From: Noviherbaspirillum_A sp963522035
GTDB taxonomy: Bacteria > Pseudomonadota > Gammaproteobacteria > Burkholderiales > Burkholderiaceae_D
Length of the DNA: 64,000 bases
Direction: 5' to 3'
NCBI GenBank assembly: GCA_963522035.1
Contig: CAUQYP010000005.1
Coordinates: forward strand, 1 to 64,000
The position numbers were made by a program, and so were the translations under genes. The notes under the pieces were generated by a model. That model saw nothing but the letters and a program-made list of their open reading frames with translations. It was not told the DNA's origin and did not search any database. This document shows positions 45,373-55,293 of this stretch, piece by piece (the stretch's first letter is position 1; every line of letters starts with the position of its first letter).

Positions 45373-45693
45373 GGTCAAGCTCCAAAAATGATGCTTGGCG
45401 CCTACACAACCCTATGGCTGCTTGCCTTGCATCGGTTCGAACACGGCGTCCGAAGTTAGGAGTTCACTGCTGGTGCGGTCCTGCTTGCACAGCGGGCAGA
45501 CTACAAAACTTGTTCGGGCTCGCCATCTGCGTTGGGTGCCATGGCTTGCGCTTCCGGCTTTTAACATCTTGCACTACCTGCATGCCTATCAGCCCAACGG
45601 TCTTTGATTGCCCGAGCTTTCTTCCGTGAGGATTCCAGCCCGGCCCAAAGATGCGCCCTGCGCCGTAACCGGCACGGGGACTTGATTCAATAC
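45373..45693 (-). promoter_or_regulatory. Leader region of rplJL (uL10 leader candidate)
   Basis: This 321-base spacer between rplA and rplJ holds no gene I accept. In E. coli the uL10-bL12 complex binds a structured rplJ leader to repress translation, and the same position and length here point to that element. I could not identify a convincing promoter inside it. A 13-codon frame (ATG GCA CCC AAC) without a ribosome-binding site lies in the middle. Confidence 0.45.
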
Positions 45694-46389
45694 TTAGGCA
45701 GCCAGGGTGGTCTGGTCTACGCGGACACCGGCGCCCATCGTGGACGACAGCGAAACCTTGCGCAGGTAGACGCCCTTGCTGGTGGCTGGCTTGGCCTTGT
45801 TCAGTGCGTCGATCAGCGCAACCAGGTTGCTCTTCAGATCGGCATCGGCAAAGTCCTTGCGACCAATGGTCGCGTGGATGATGCCAGCCTTGTCGGTACG
45901 GTACTGCACCTGACCGGCCTTCGCATTTTTCACAGCGGTTGCCACGTCGGGGGTCACGGTGCCGACCTTCGGGTTAGGCATCAGGCCGCGCGGTCCAAGG
46001 ATCTGGCCCAGCGTACCGACGATACGCATGGTGTCCGGCGAAGCGATCACGATGTCGAACGGCATGTCGCCGGCCTTGATGCGCTCGGCCAGGTCTTCCA
46101 TGCCAACCACGTCGGCGCCGGCAGCACGCGCTGCCTCGGCCTTGTCGCCAGCAGCGAACACAGCGACGCGCACGCTCTTGCCGGTACCGGCTGGCAGCAC
46201 GACGGAGCCGCGAACGACCTGGTCCGACTTCTTGGCATCCACGCCCAGCTGAACCGACACGTCGATCGATTCATTGAACTTGGCGGTAGCGCATTCCTTG
46301 ATCAGCGAAATCGCATTGTCGAACGGATACAGCTTGGTGCGATCAACTTTGGCCTTGATCGCCTTGGCGCGTTTGGACAGCTTAGCCAT
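45694..46389 (-). CDS. rplA: Ribosomal protein uL1
   Basis: uL1 forms the mobile L1 stalk that guides deacylated tRNA, and in E. coli it represses the L11 operon. The 231-residue product starts MAKLSKRAKAIKAKVDRTKL and has GTLGQILGPRGLMPNPKVGT. Its ATG overlaps the rplK stop by one base. Confidence 0.98.
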   Translation of the reverse strand: MAKLSKRAKAIKAKVDRTKLYPFDNAISLIKECATAKFNESIDVSVQLGVDAKKSDQVVRGSVVLPAGTGKSVRVAVFAAGDKAEAARAAGADVVGMEDLAERIKAGDMPFDIVIASPDTMRIVGTLGQILGPRGLMPNPKVGTVTPDVATAVKNAKAGQVQYRTDKAGIIHATIGRKDFADADLKSNLVALIDALNKAKPATSKGVYLRKVSLSSTMGAGVRVDQTTLAA

Positions 46390-46820
46390 TACAGACCCTC
46401 CACCGTGATGCCCATGGAACGGGCAGAACCGGCGACGGTGCGCACGGCTGCTTCCATGTCCGCTGCCGTCAGGTCAGCGTTCTTGGTTTTTGCGATTTCT
46501 TCAGCTTGCGCACGCGTAATCGAGCCAACCTTGTCGGTATGCGGCTTCGGCGAACCCTTTTGAATGCCAGCGGCTTTCTTGATCAGGTAGGTAGCCGGCG
46601 GCGACTTCATCACGAAGGTGAAGGACTTGTCGGCGAATGCGGTAATGACAACCGGAATCGGCATGCCAGGCTCGATACCCTGGGTCTGCGCATTGAATGC
46701 CTTGCAGAATTCCATGATATTCAGGCCGCGCTGACCCAGCGCAGGACCGATCGGGGGAGACGGATTTGCTTTACCAGCTGGCACTTGCAGCTTGATAAAA
46801 CCAACGATTTTCTTTGCCAT
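46389..46820 (-). CDS. rplK: Ribosomal protein uL11
   Basis: uL11 forms the GTPase-associated centre and is needed for RelA activation. The 143-residue product starts MAKKIVGFIKLQVPAGKANP, followed by SPPIGPALGQRGLNIMEFCK, the thiostrepton-site prolines. It lies 126 bases after nusG; the spacer has a hairpin. Confidence 0.98.
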   Translation of the reverse strand: MAKKIVGFIKLQVPAGKANPSPPIGPALGQRGLNIMEFCKAFNAQTQGIEPGMPIPVVITAFADKSFTFVMKSPPATYLIKKAAGIQKGSPKPHTDKVGSITRAQAEEIAKTKNADLTAADMEAAVRTVAGSARSMGITVEGL

Positions 46821-46912
46821 GATGGCTCCAGTTTGAGTGAGTGTTAGCGCCAGCCTGCAAGCGTATTGCCTTGCGACTGGCTCCTCTGGTGATGCGCGCC
46901 GGTTACTCCATG

Positions 46913-46935
46913 AAAGAGGCGCCCGGCACGGGCGC
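46913..46935 (-). terminator. Hairpin between nusG and rplK
   Basis: Perfect 7-bp arms GCGCCCG (46919-46925) and CGGGCGC (46929-46935) with a 3-base loop lie 11 bases after the nusG stop. On the minus strand CTCTTTC follows. The T-run is weak, so partial termination is more likely. In E. coli a separate promoter drives rplK at this point. Confidence 0.45.
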
Positions 46936-46946
46936 TTGCTGCATTC

Positions 46947-47537
46947 TTAGACTTTTTCGACCTGGCCGAACTCGAGCTCCACCGGCGTGGCGCGTCCGAA
47001 GATGGTCACAGATACCCGGACCTTGGACTTCTCGTAATTCACTTCCTCGACATTGCCGTTGAAATCCGTAAATGGACCGTCCTTGATGCGGACCAGTTCA
47101 CCGACTTCGTACAGCACCTTGGGACGCGGCTTTTCAATGCCTTCCTGCATCTGGTGCAGGATCTTGTCGACTTCATGCGGCGGAATCGGCGTCGGCTTGT
47201 TGGACTTTCCGCCGATGAAGCCGGTTACCTTGCTGGTGTTCTTGACGAGATGCCAGGTATCGTCCGTCATTTCCATTTCAACCAGCACGTAGCCGGGAAA
47301 GAAACGACGTTCGGTTACCGACTTGTGACCGTTCTTGACTTCGATGACTTCTTCGGTAGGCACCAAAATGCGGCCGAACTTGTCTTCCATGCCGGCACGT
47401 GCGATACGCTCGGTCAACGCCCGCTGCACGCTTTTTTCCATGCCGGAATAAGCGTGAACCACGTACCAGCGCTTGTTGCCGGTGGGCGCGCTGATCGCTG
47501 CCTCGGTCGGCACGCCGTCTTGCAGATTTTCGCTCAT
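46947..47537 (-). CDS. nusG: Transcription termination/antitermination factor NusG
   Basis: NusG binds the polymerase clamp, suppresses pausing and links to Rho or to uS10. The 196-residue product has the NGN domain (KRWYVVHAYSGMEKSVQRAL, FFPGYVLVEMEM) and the KOW domain (VRIKDGPFTDFNGNVEEVNY). The start MSENLQDGV overlaps the secE stop by one base (TAATG). A longer frame through secE was rejected. Confidence 0.98.
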   Translation of the reverse strand: MSENLQDGVPTEAAISAPTGNKRWYVVHAYSGMEKSVQRALTERIARAGMEDKFGRILVPTEEVIEVKNGHKSVTERRFFPGYVLVEMEMTDDTWHLVKNTSKVTGFIGGKSNKPTPIPPHEVDKILHQMQEGIEKPRPKVLYEVGELVRIKDGPFTDFNGNVEEVNYEKSKVRVSVTIFGRATPVELEFGQVEKV

Positions 47538-47920
47538 TATCGTTTCCAGCCCAGAATCAAGTCGTACAACACGAATTCCAGTATTTTGTCCGTGCCCCAC
47601 AGAAAAATCGCCATTACCAGCACGAAGCCGAAAACGATGGCGGTAATCTGCATGGCTTCCTTGCGGGTCGGCCATACCACTTTCTTTGTTTCGCGGACAG
47701 CTTCCCTGGCGAACGCCAAAAAGCCCTGGCCTGTCAAAGAAGTCCAGAGCAAACCGATTCCAACCACAAGGCCGGCAACCAGGGCCAATGAACGCACCAG
47801 CGTAGACTGGCCTGCAAGCAGATAAAAAACTACTACACCGGCAATAGCAGCGCAAATAGCCAGGCCGACCTTCACTTTGTCGCCTGACGTATTGACGGTC
47901 TGCACGGGTTGATTAGCCAT
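47537..47920 (-). CDS. secE: Translocase subunit SecE
   Basis: SecE clamps the two halves of SecY. The 127-residue product is the three-helix form: two helices at residues 17-62, then the conserved amphipathic segment AREAVRETKKVVWPTRKEAM and a final helix (ITAIVFGFVLVMAIFLWGTD). It lies 35 bases after the tRNA-Trp gene and is coupled to nusG. Confidence 0.97.
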   Translation of the reverse strand: MANQPVQTVNTSGDKVKVGLAICAAIAGVVVFYLLAGQSTLVRSLALVAGLVVGIGLLWTSLTGQGFLAFAREAVRETKKVVWPTRKEAMQITAIVFGFVLVMAIFLWGTDKILEFVLYDLILGWKR

Positions 47921-47955
47921 ACAATTTTACTTTCGGTGCCCTGCACCTGAAACGG

Positions 47956-48031
47956 TGGCAGGGGCGGAGGGCCTCGAACCCCCGACCTTCGGTTTTGGAG
48001 ACCGACGCTCTGCCAATTGAGCTACGCCCCT
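47956..48031 (-). tRNA. tRNA-Trp (anticodon CCA)
   Basis: The reverse complement gives a 76-nt cloverleaf with acceptor stem AGGGGCG/CGCCCCT, D-loop AGCTCAATTGGCAGAGC, anticodon loop CTCCAAA, T-arm GGGGGTTCGAGGCCCTC and encoded CCA end. It lies between tuf copy 2 and secE, the same place as in many proteobacteria. Confidence 0.97.
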
Positions 48032-48105
48032 ACGTTAAAACGGTAAACCCGGAACCGTCGAATCGCGCGCACCGGCTAACCGGCGCACGCTTTTCAAATA
48101 ATTCC

Positions 48106-49296
<1,191 letters not shown>

Positions 49297-49405
49297 CTTA
49301 GACTCCTAACGATTTGATGAGAATGTACAGGCACTGCCCGACTATCTTGCTGATGTGCTTCTTGCCTGGGGCGCATCGCGCGATGCGACGCGCCCCGTAC
49401 TGGAA

Positions 49406-49480
<75 letters not shown>

Positions 49481-49529
49481 AAAACCTTTGTTGCCTGACG
49501 CCGAAAATACAGCATCTTCAACCGAAACC

Positions 49530-49603
49530 TGGAGCGGGTGAAGGGAATCGAACCCTCGTCATAAGCTTGGAAGGCTTCAGCTCTACCATTGAGCTACACC
49601 CGC
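49530..49603 (-). tRNA. tRNA-Gly (anticodon TCC)
   Basis: The reverse complement gives a 74-nt cloverleaf with acceptor GCGGGTG/CACCCGC, anticodon TCC within CTTCCAA, T-arm GAGGGTTCGATTCCCTT and encoded TCCA end. It is the second gene of the tRNA-tuf operon. Confidence 0.96.
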
Positions 49604-49658
49604 AAGGGTGACCAAACAGCCACTCACAACTAAAACAATCACCTACCGCGCTTCGCCT

Positions 49659-49744
49659 TGGTGGAGGGGGCTGGATTCGAACCAGCGTACTCGTAAGAGG
49701 GCAGATTTACAGTCTGCTGCCATTAACCACTCGGCCACCCCTCC
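49659..49744 (-). tRNA. tRNA-Tyr (anticodon GTA)
   Basis: The reverse complement gives an 86-nt class II tRNA with acceptor GGAGGGG/CCCCTCC, anticodon GTA in CTGTAAA, a long variable arm (CCCTCTTACGAG) and encoded ACCA end. First gene of the tRNA-tuf-secE-nusG-rpl-rpoBC unit, 15 bases downstream of a near-consensus -10. Confidence 0.96.
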
Positions 49745-49758
49745 GCAGGGAACCCCGA

Positions 49759-49787
49759 ACTATATTGGGAAACCCTCGGCCTGTCAA
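49759..49787 (-). promoter_or_regulatory. Near-consensus promoter of the tRNA-tuf-rpoBC unit
   Basis: On the minus strand, a perfect TTGACA (49787-49782), a 17-base spacer and TATAGT (49764-49759) are followed by the GC-rich stretch TCGGGGTTCCC between the -10 and the tRNA-Tyr 5' end. A GC-rich discriminator is the hallmark of stable-RNA promoters under stringent (ppGpp) control. Confidence 0.85.
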
Positions 49788-49991
49788 CTTCGAAGTGTTT
49801 TCTGCATGCACTTTTTGTCGAAGGAGCCGAAGAATAGCACGAGCGTAACCGGATTTAAAAGGTCGTTTTGCCTTCGCTGCACGAAAAACATCCGGGCACC
49901 TGGCACGGCTGCTGCTTTTGCTCACGGCTGCTGTATAAAAACGACATCCAGCCGCGATAATGTTTGCATTGCCATCCAATCACGCCAGGCC

Positions 49992-50540
49992 ATGTCCCGT
50001 GTTCACATCCTCTACGCCCATTCTGCGCCGCATGCGTCCCGCGTCAACCGACGCATGATTTCGGCTGCACGCTCCCTGCCCGACGTAACGGTGAGCGAAC
50101 TATATGAGCTCTATCCCGACTTCGTGATCGATGTTCGCCGTGAGCAGGCGTTGCTATCGGAAGCCGAACTGATCGTCATGCAGCACCCGATACAGTGGTA
50201 CGGCATGCCTTCACTGCAGAAGGAATGGCTGGACCAGGTGCTGGAGCATGGTTGGGCCTATGGCAAAAGCGGCAACATGCTGGAAGGCAAGCGCTTCCTG
50301 CTGGCGGTCACGACCGGCGGCGGAAGCGCGGCTTACGGTGTGCAGGGCGAGCACGGCTATCCTTTGGAGGCTTTCCTGCCGCCCTACCGGCAGACGGCGA
50401 CGCTGTGCAGGATGCGCTGGCTGGAACCGCTGGTGCTGCACGGCGCCCGTCATGCCGATCAGGCAACAGTGGATGCCCATGTCGAAACCTATCGCCGCCT
50501 GCTGGAAGGCTCGCCGGCATCTCATTCCGTCCACTTGTAG
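49992..50540 (+). CDS. kefF: NAD(P)H oxidoreductase KefF-like, KefC partner
   Basis: KefF is a flavodoxin-like quinone oxidoreductase that binds KefC and is needed for full potassium-efflux activity. The 182-residue product has the family segments MQHPIQWYGMPSLQKEWLDQ and LLAVTTGGGSAAYG and a TGGG flavin-phosphate loop. The start MSRVHILYAHSAPHASRVNR is at 49992. An open frame continues upstream but would run across the tRNA-Tyr gene. It precedes kefC by 20 bases, supporting the assignment over a generic NQO1-type enzyme. Confidence 0.88.
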   Translation: MSRVHILYAHSAPHASRVNRRMISAARSLPDVTVSELYELYPDFVIDVRREQALLSEAELIVMQHPIQWYGMPSLQKEWLDQVLEHGWAYGKSGNMLEGKRFLLAVTTGGGSAAYGVQGEHGYPLEAFLPPYRQTATLCRMRWLEPLVLHGARHADQATVDAHVETYRRLLEGSPASHSVHL

Positions 50541-50560
50541 ACAAGGCGCAAGAATTTCCC

Positions 50561-52360
50561 ATGGAACACAACTTGTTGCAGAACGCGCTGGTCTATCTGC
50601 TCGCGGCAGTCATCGCGGTGCCGATCGCCAAGCGCCTCGGGCTGGGTGCGGTGCTTGGCTACCTGCTGGCCGGCATCGCGATCGGCCCCTGGGGCCTGGG
50701 ACTGATCCGCGAGGTGCAGGACATCCTGCACTTTTCGGAATTCGGTGTCGTGCTGCTGTTGTTCCTGATCGGGCTGGAACTGGAGCCCAGGCGGCTGTGG
50801 GCGATGCGCCGGCCGATTTTTGGCGGCGGCGGCGCGCAGGTGCTGCTGGTTGCCGGGGCGCTGACATTGGTGGCGCTGCTGTTCGGCGTGGACTGGAAAG
50901 TCGCCCTCATCGCCTCGCTTGGCCTGTCGCTGTCGTCGACAGCCATCGCGCTGGCAACGCTGGGCGAACGCAACCTGGCAGCAACGCCGGCCGGAACCGC
51001 GGGCTTCGCCATCCTGCTGTTCCAGGATATTGCTGCAATTCCGATGATCGCCATCGTTCCGATGCTGGGCGTCGCCACGGTGGACGACAGCGGCACCTGG
51101 CTCGGTTTCCTGCAGGCGGTCGGAGTGATTGCCGCCCTGGTGCTGGGCGGGCGCTACCTGGTCCGCCCGGCGCTGCGCATTATTGCCAAGACCGAACTGC
51201 GTGAGATCTTTACCGCCTTTGCGCTGCTGCTGGTCATCGCCATTGCCATGCTGATGCAATGGGTCGGCCTGTCAATGGCGCTGGGCACCTTCCTGGCCGG
51301 CGTGCTGCTGGCCGATTCGGAGTACCGGCATGCGCTGGAATCCGACCTCGAGCCGTTCAAGGGCCTGCTGCTGGGCCTGTTTTTTACCGCGGTCGGCATG
51401 TCGGTCGATTTTGGCGTGTTCCTCGCGCAACCGTGGCGCATTCTCGGCATGGTCGCCCTGTTCCTGCTGGTCAAGGGCGCGGTGCTCTACTTCCTGGGCG
51501 CTCGCCTGGGCATTGCGCGCAGCCAGCGCGCGCTGTTTGCGTTTTTGCTCGCGCAGGGCGGCGAATTTGCCTTTGTCGTGTTCGGCGCAGCCGCCACGGC
51601 CCGCGTGTTCACGCCTGAGGTCTCAGCAGTGCTGGTGGTAACCGTCACGCTGTCAATGATGTCCACGCCCTTGCTGCTGCTGGCGTACGACCGGCTGATC
51701 GCACCGCGCTACGCGGCCGCAAAAAAACGGCCGGACGACGAGATGGAGTCGAACGAGGACCATGTCATCATTGCCGGCTTTGGCCGATTCGGCCAGATCG
51801 TCGGCCGCCTGCTGCATGCAAACGGGGTCGACCTGACCGTGCTCGACCATGACCCGGACCAGATCGACCTGCTGCGCCGCTTCGGCTTCAAGGTGTTCTA
51901 TGGCGACGCCACCCGCATCGACCTGCTGCATGCAGCCGGCGCCGGACGTGCACGGGCGCTGGTGCTGGCGATCGACAATGTCGAGGACAGCCTGAAGCTG
52001 GTGGAGGCGGTGCGCGCGGCCTTTCCGGACCTGCCCATCCTGGCGCGGGCGCGCAATGTCAGCCATTACTACGACCTGATGGACCGCGGCGTCACCATCA
52101 TCGAGCGTGAAACCTTTGAAAGCGCGCTGCTGCTGGGCCGCCGGGTGATGCAGCAGCTCGGCGCAGGCGCCTGGCAGGCGCGCCAGGCGACGATGAAGTT
52201 TCGCGCCCATACGCTGAAGTCGCTGGAGGATGTCTATCCGTATTACCGCGACCAGCAGCAGTATGTGTCGATGGCGCGGCAGGCGCGCGACGAGCTCGAG
52301 GCCATGTTCGCGCGCGATGCCGAGGCGCGCGCAGCCCAGCGCAAGGACGGCTGGGACTAG
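50561..52360 (+). CDS. kefC: Glutathione-regulated potassium efflux system KefC
   Basis: KefC is a K+/H+ antiporter held closed by glutathione and opened by glutathione adducts, protecting cells from electrophiles. The 599-residue product has a CPA2 antiporter domain of about 12 helices (residues 5-385). It contains the loop HALESDLEPFKGLLLGLFF, matching the Kef family. A C-terminal RCK domain follows (HVIIAGFGRFGQIVGRLLHA, GYxGxGxxG-type nucleotide site near 405) with helices to the end. The stop shares a CTAG with the convergent exporter gene. Confidence 0.93.
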   Translation: MEHNLLQNALVYLLAAVIAVPIAKRLGLGAVLGYLLAGIAIGPWGLGLIREVQDILHFSEFGVVLLLFLIGLELEPRRLWAMRRPIFGGGGAQVLLVAGALTLVALLFGVDWKVALIASLGLSLSSTAIALATLGERNLAATPAGTAGFAILLFQDIAAIPMIAIVPMLGVATVDDSGTWLGFLQAVGVIAALVLGGRYLVRPALRIIAKTELREIFTAFALLLVIAIAMLMQWVGLSMALGTFLAGVLLADSEYRHALESDLEPFKGLLLGLFFTAVGMSVDFGVFLAQPWRILGMVALFLLVKGAVLYFLGARLGIARSQRALFAFLLAQGGEFAFVVFGAAATARVFTPEVSAVLVVTVTLSMMSTPLLLLAYDRLIAPRYAAAKKRPDDEMESNEDHVIIAGFGRFGQIVGRLLHANGVDLTVLDHDPDQIDLLRRFGFKVFYGDATRIDLLHAAGAGRARALVLAIDNVEDSLKLVEAVRAAFPDLPILARARNVSHYYDLMDRGVTIIERETFESALLLGRRVMQQLGAGAWQARQATMKFRAHTLKSLEDVYPYYRDQQQYVSMARQARDELEAMFARDAEARAAQRKDGWD

Positions 52361-53763
52361 GACTGCGCCTGCGGCTCGCGGATGCGCCAGGCTGCCAGGA
52401 CGGCGAGCGCGGAGATGATGGCGATGAACACAAAGGTTTCGTCGAAGGCCCGCAGGCCTTGCGCGCCGCTGCCCGCCGGATACAGCGAAAGCCGCCACTC
52501 GAGCACGATGCCGACCAGGCTGACGCCGATGGCGCCGCCCAGCTGGCGCAGGAAGTTGATGGTGCTGGAGCCCTGGGCAATCAGCGCGAAGTCGACGCCG
52601 CGCATCGAGCCCAGGCTGAGCGCCGGCAGGACCAGGCCAAGGCCAATGCGTCCGACGATGGCCCACAGCATCAGCACGATATAGCTGGTGTCGGGCTTGA
52701 CCAGCGCCATCAGCGCGAACGACAGCGCCAGCAGCGCCACGCCGATCGATACCAGCACATGCGGGCGGAAGCGATCGACCAGGCGTCCGCCGAGCCAGAT
52801 CGTCACTGCCAGCACGGCGCCGGCCGGCAGCAGCACCAGGCCGGCCTGCGACGGCATATAGTGCAGGCCGAGCTGCATATACACCGGCAACAGGTAGGTC
52901 GAGCCGAACAGGCCCATGCCGTAGATAAAGGCCACCAGTGCGCCCATGGCGAATTGCGGATAGCGGAACACGGTCATGTTCATCAGCGGGTCGGGCGTCT
53001 TGATCTGGTAGAAAATGAAGCCGGCCAGTCCGGACAGGCCGGTGCCCAGCAAGGCCGCAGCAACCAGGCCGTTCTGCCGCACCTCGACCAGGCCGTTGAG
53101 CAGGCAGATGGTGGAGACGCCGGCCAGCAGCAGGCCGCGCCAGTCGAGCGGGCGGGCGTCGCCGCCGGTGGCATTGGCGGCCAGGTAACGGTGCGCCATG
53201 GCCAGCACGACCACGCAGAACGGCACCATGATGAAGAAGATCGAGCGCCAGCCGAAATGCTCGACCAGGAAGCCGCCCACGCTCGGGCCGAGCGCCGGCG
53301 CCAGCACCACGCCGAAGCCGAACAGGCCCATCGCCCTGCCCTGCTCGTGCTTGTCGAACGAGCGCAGGATCATGATGGCCGGTATCGGCTGCACCACGCC
53401 GCAGGCCAGGCCTTCCAGCACGCGCATGGCGATCAGCATCAGGTAATTGACGGAAAAGCCGCCGGCGACGCCGCCGAAGAGCAGCAGCAGCATGGCGCCG
53501 CCGTAAGTGCGGCGCAGGCCGTAGCGCAGCAGCAGCCATGGCGTGGTCAGCATCGACAGGGTCATTGCCAGCATGAAGCTGGTGGACACCCACTGCGCGC
53601 GCTCCTGGCCCAGCGTGAAGTGGCGCGACAGGTCCGGCACCGCGACATTGACGATGGTGGACGACATGATGGCCGCCATCGAACCGATCATCACGGTCAT
53701 CAGCACCAGCCATTTATAACGCTCGCCGTAGCGAGCTTGCAGTTGTTCCCCGGTCTGGGCCAT
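52357..53763 (-). CDS. MFS transporter, DHA2 (EmrB/QacA) family
   Basis: This is a proton-driven drug or metabolite exporter of the inner membrane. The 468-residue product has about 14 hydrophobic helices. Motif A-like GLRRTYGG is near residue 84, and motif C-like GFGVVLAPALGPSVGGFLVE is near 150-170, with DHA2 features such as MSSTIVNVAVPDLSRHF in helix 1. No EmrA-like adaptor gene is adjacent, so it may act alone. The substrate is unknown. Convergent with kefC, with overlapping stop codons. Confidence 0.9.
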   Translation of the reverse strand: MAQTGEQLQARYGERYKWLVLMTVMIGSMAAIMSSTIVNVAVPDLSRHFTLGQERAQWVSTSFMLAMTLSMLTTPWLLLRYGLRRTYGGAMLLLLFGGVAGGFSVNYLMLIAMRVLEGLACGVVQPIPAIMILRSFDKHEQGRAMGLFGFGVVLAPALGPSVGGFLVEHFGWRSIFFIMVPFCVVVLAMAHRYLAANATGGDARPLDWRGLLLAGVSTICLLNGLVEVRQNGLVAAALLGTGLSGLAGFIFYQIKTPDPLMNMTVFRYPQFAMGALVAFIYGMGLFGSTYLLPVYMQLGLHYMPSQAGLVLLPAGAVLAVTIWLGGRLVDRFRPHVLVSIGVALLALSFALMALVKPDTSYIVLMLWAIVGRIGLGLVLPALSLGSMRGVDFALIAQGSSTINFLRQLGGAIGVSLVGIVLEWRLSLYPAGSGAQGLRAFDETFVFIAIISALAVLAAWRIREPQAQS

Positions 53764-53840
53764 GTCGTAAGGCTTTTGTAGAGCTTGTTATTGGCGTTGG
53801 TCGGGCAGTATAGCTATTTGCAGCCGGGACACGCTTGCGC

Positions 53841-54035
53841 CTACAGGAAGCGGGCGACGAGGAAAATGACAGTGGAGAGCAGGATGGTGGAGGCGAACGG
53901 CAGGAAGACGGTCTTGCCGAACAGGGAAAACTTGACGTCGCCAGGCAGGCGGCCGACGCCCAGTTTTTCCAGCCAGGGCAACGCCGCCGAAAACACGATC
54001 AGCGCGATGAATATCGTCAGGACCCAGCGTATCAT
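53841..54035 (-). CDS. DUF2905 small membrane protein
   Basis: The 64-residue product has two transmembrane helices (IRWVLTIFIALIVFSAALPW and FASTILLSTVIFLVARFL) joined by LEKLGVGRLPGDVKFSLFGK. This matches the DUF2905 pattern (KLGxGRLPGDI), a widespread family of unknown function. The start MIRWVLTIF was chosen at 54035. It lies between the exporter and methyltransferase genes on the same strand. Confidence 0.9.
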   Translation of the reverse strand: MIRWVLTIFIALIVFSAALPWLEKLGVGRLPGDVKFSLFGKTVFLPFASTILLSTVIFLVARFL

Positions 54036-54096
54036 GCGCGGCTTTCGGTAAATGGATGCGCGATTGTAGCGCGGCCAGCCGCAGGATTGCAGGGCG

Positions 54097-55257
54097 TCAC
54101 AGCCGGTGGCTGCGGTCGCTGCGGGAAAACTTTTCCGGCAGTTCGACCCTGGTGCCCAGCGCAATGACCTTGAACAGCTCGCCCATCTCGGCTGGCGACG
54201 TCAGCTTCTGCAGCTCGTTGGCGCGCGGCAGGTAGCGCAGCCGGTCGGTGGCGGGAACGCGCTGCAGCAGCTCGCCTATGCCGGCGTCGATCAGGAAGGC
54301 GGCCTGGCCGGTGTAGGTCAGCACGTCCAGGCCGCTACTGACCGCAGTGCGGGCAATAGCGCTGAAGTCGACATGGGCGGTGATGTCCTGCAGGCCGGGC
54401 AGGTAGAACGGGTCGGCATGGGCATGGTGGCGGTAATGGCACATCAACGTGCCTTCGGCGCGCTGCGGCAGGTAGTACTCGTGGGCCGGGAAGCCATAAT
54501 CGATCAGCAATGCGGCGCCACCGTGGCCGGTGTAGTCGAAGCCGGCGCGCAGCATGTCGGCCAGCGTGCGCACGAAGCCCAGCGCGATCGGATGGACTTC
54601 GGTCAGGTAGCCTTCCGGCAGGGCATCGGCATGCGGGATCTGCGCCAGCAGCGCCGGGTCGCAAGGCCGGTCGCGATAGACGAATTTTTTTGGCGCAAGG
54701 CCAATGCCGCGCTCGCGCCATCCGTGCGGTGTCTTCGTCACCAGCTGCACCGGCATCGCATCGAGGACTTCATTGCCCAGCACCACGCCGGAAAAGACGG
54801 CCGGGAACTGGTCGAGCCAGGTGACTTGCGGAAAGCCGCGCAGCGTCTGCTGCTGCCGCGCCCGCAGTTCGCCGGAAAGTTCGACGATGGAATAGCGATG
54901 CACTGCAACGCCCATTGCGGCAAGCTCGGTCAGCATGTCGCGGGCAAGCTTGCCCGTGCCGGCGCCGAATTCCATGATCTGCGGCGTGGTCTTGCCTATC
55001 AGGTCGGCAACGACATGCGCCAACGTCTGGCCGAACAACGGCGACATTTCGGGCGCGGTTGTAAAATCACCATCCCTGCCGAGCTTGGCGGCCCCGCCGC
55101 TGTAGTAGCCGAGACCGGGTGCATACAGCGCCAGTTCCATGAAGCGGGAAAAAGGGATCCACCCGGAGTTATGGCGTATGTCGTTGGCGATGAGGGTTTG
55201 CAGCGAGCGCGAAGCCATCAGCGCGTCGAGACCGGGATCAGGCAGTTGCAGTTGCAT
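54097..55257 (-). CDS. MidA/NDUFAF7-like SAM-dependent methyltransferase
   Basis: Members of this family (PF02636) include mitochondrial NDUFAF7, an arginine methyltransferase for complex I assembly; bacterial roles are poorly known. The 386-residue product has the SAM-binding motif MEFGAGTGKLARDML near residue 90, the conserved N-terminal FMELALYAPGLGYYSGG and the later GNEVLDAMPVQ. An in-frame TTG six codons upstream was rejected in favour of the ATG at 55257. It is divergent from the pteridine reductase gene with only 36 bases between starts. Confidence 0.88.
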   Translation of the reverse strand: MQLQLPDPGLDALMASRSLQTLIANDIRHNSGWIPFSRFMELALYAPGLGYYSGGAAKLGRDGDFTTAPEMSPLFGQTLAHVVADLIGKTTPQIMEFGAGTGKLARDMLTELAAMGVAVHRYSIVELSGELRARQQQTLRGFPQVTWLDQFPAVFSGVVLGNEVLDAMPVQLVTKTPHGWRERGIGLAPKKFVYRDRPCDPALLAQIPHADALPEGYLTEVHPIALGFVRTLADMLRAGFDYTGHGGAALLIDYGFPAHEYYLPQRAEGTLMCHYRHHAHADPFYLPGLQDITAHVDFSAIARTAVSSGLDVLTYTGQAAFLIDAGIGELLQRVPATDRLRYLPRANELQKLTSPAEMGELFKVIALGTRVELPEKFSRSDRSHRL

Positions 55258-55293
55258 AGACGTTATTGTAGTCAATCGCTTTAGGGGTTGTAT

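Noticed and set aside
49608..49991. N-terminal extension of the KefF-like frame
   Set aside because: It would cross the tRNA-Tyr gene and the tRNA-tuf promoter. The real protein starts at 49992 with a typical flavodoxin-like beginning.
51653..53713. Alternative 686-codon minus-strand frame over the exporter and kefC
   Set aside because: It is the shadow frame of the exporter and antisense to kefC, with no transmembrane pattern.
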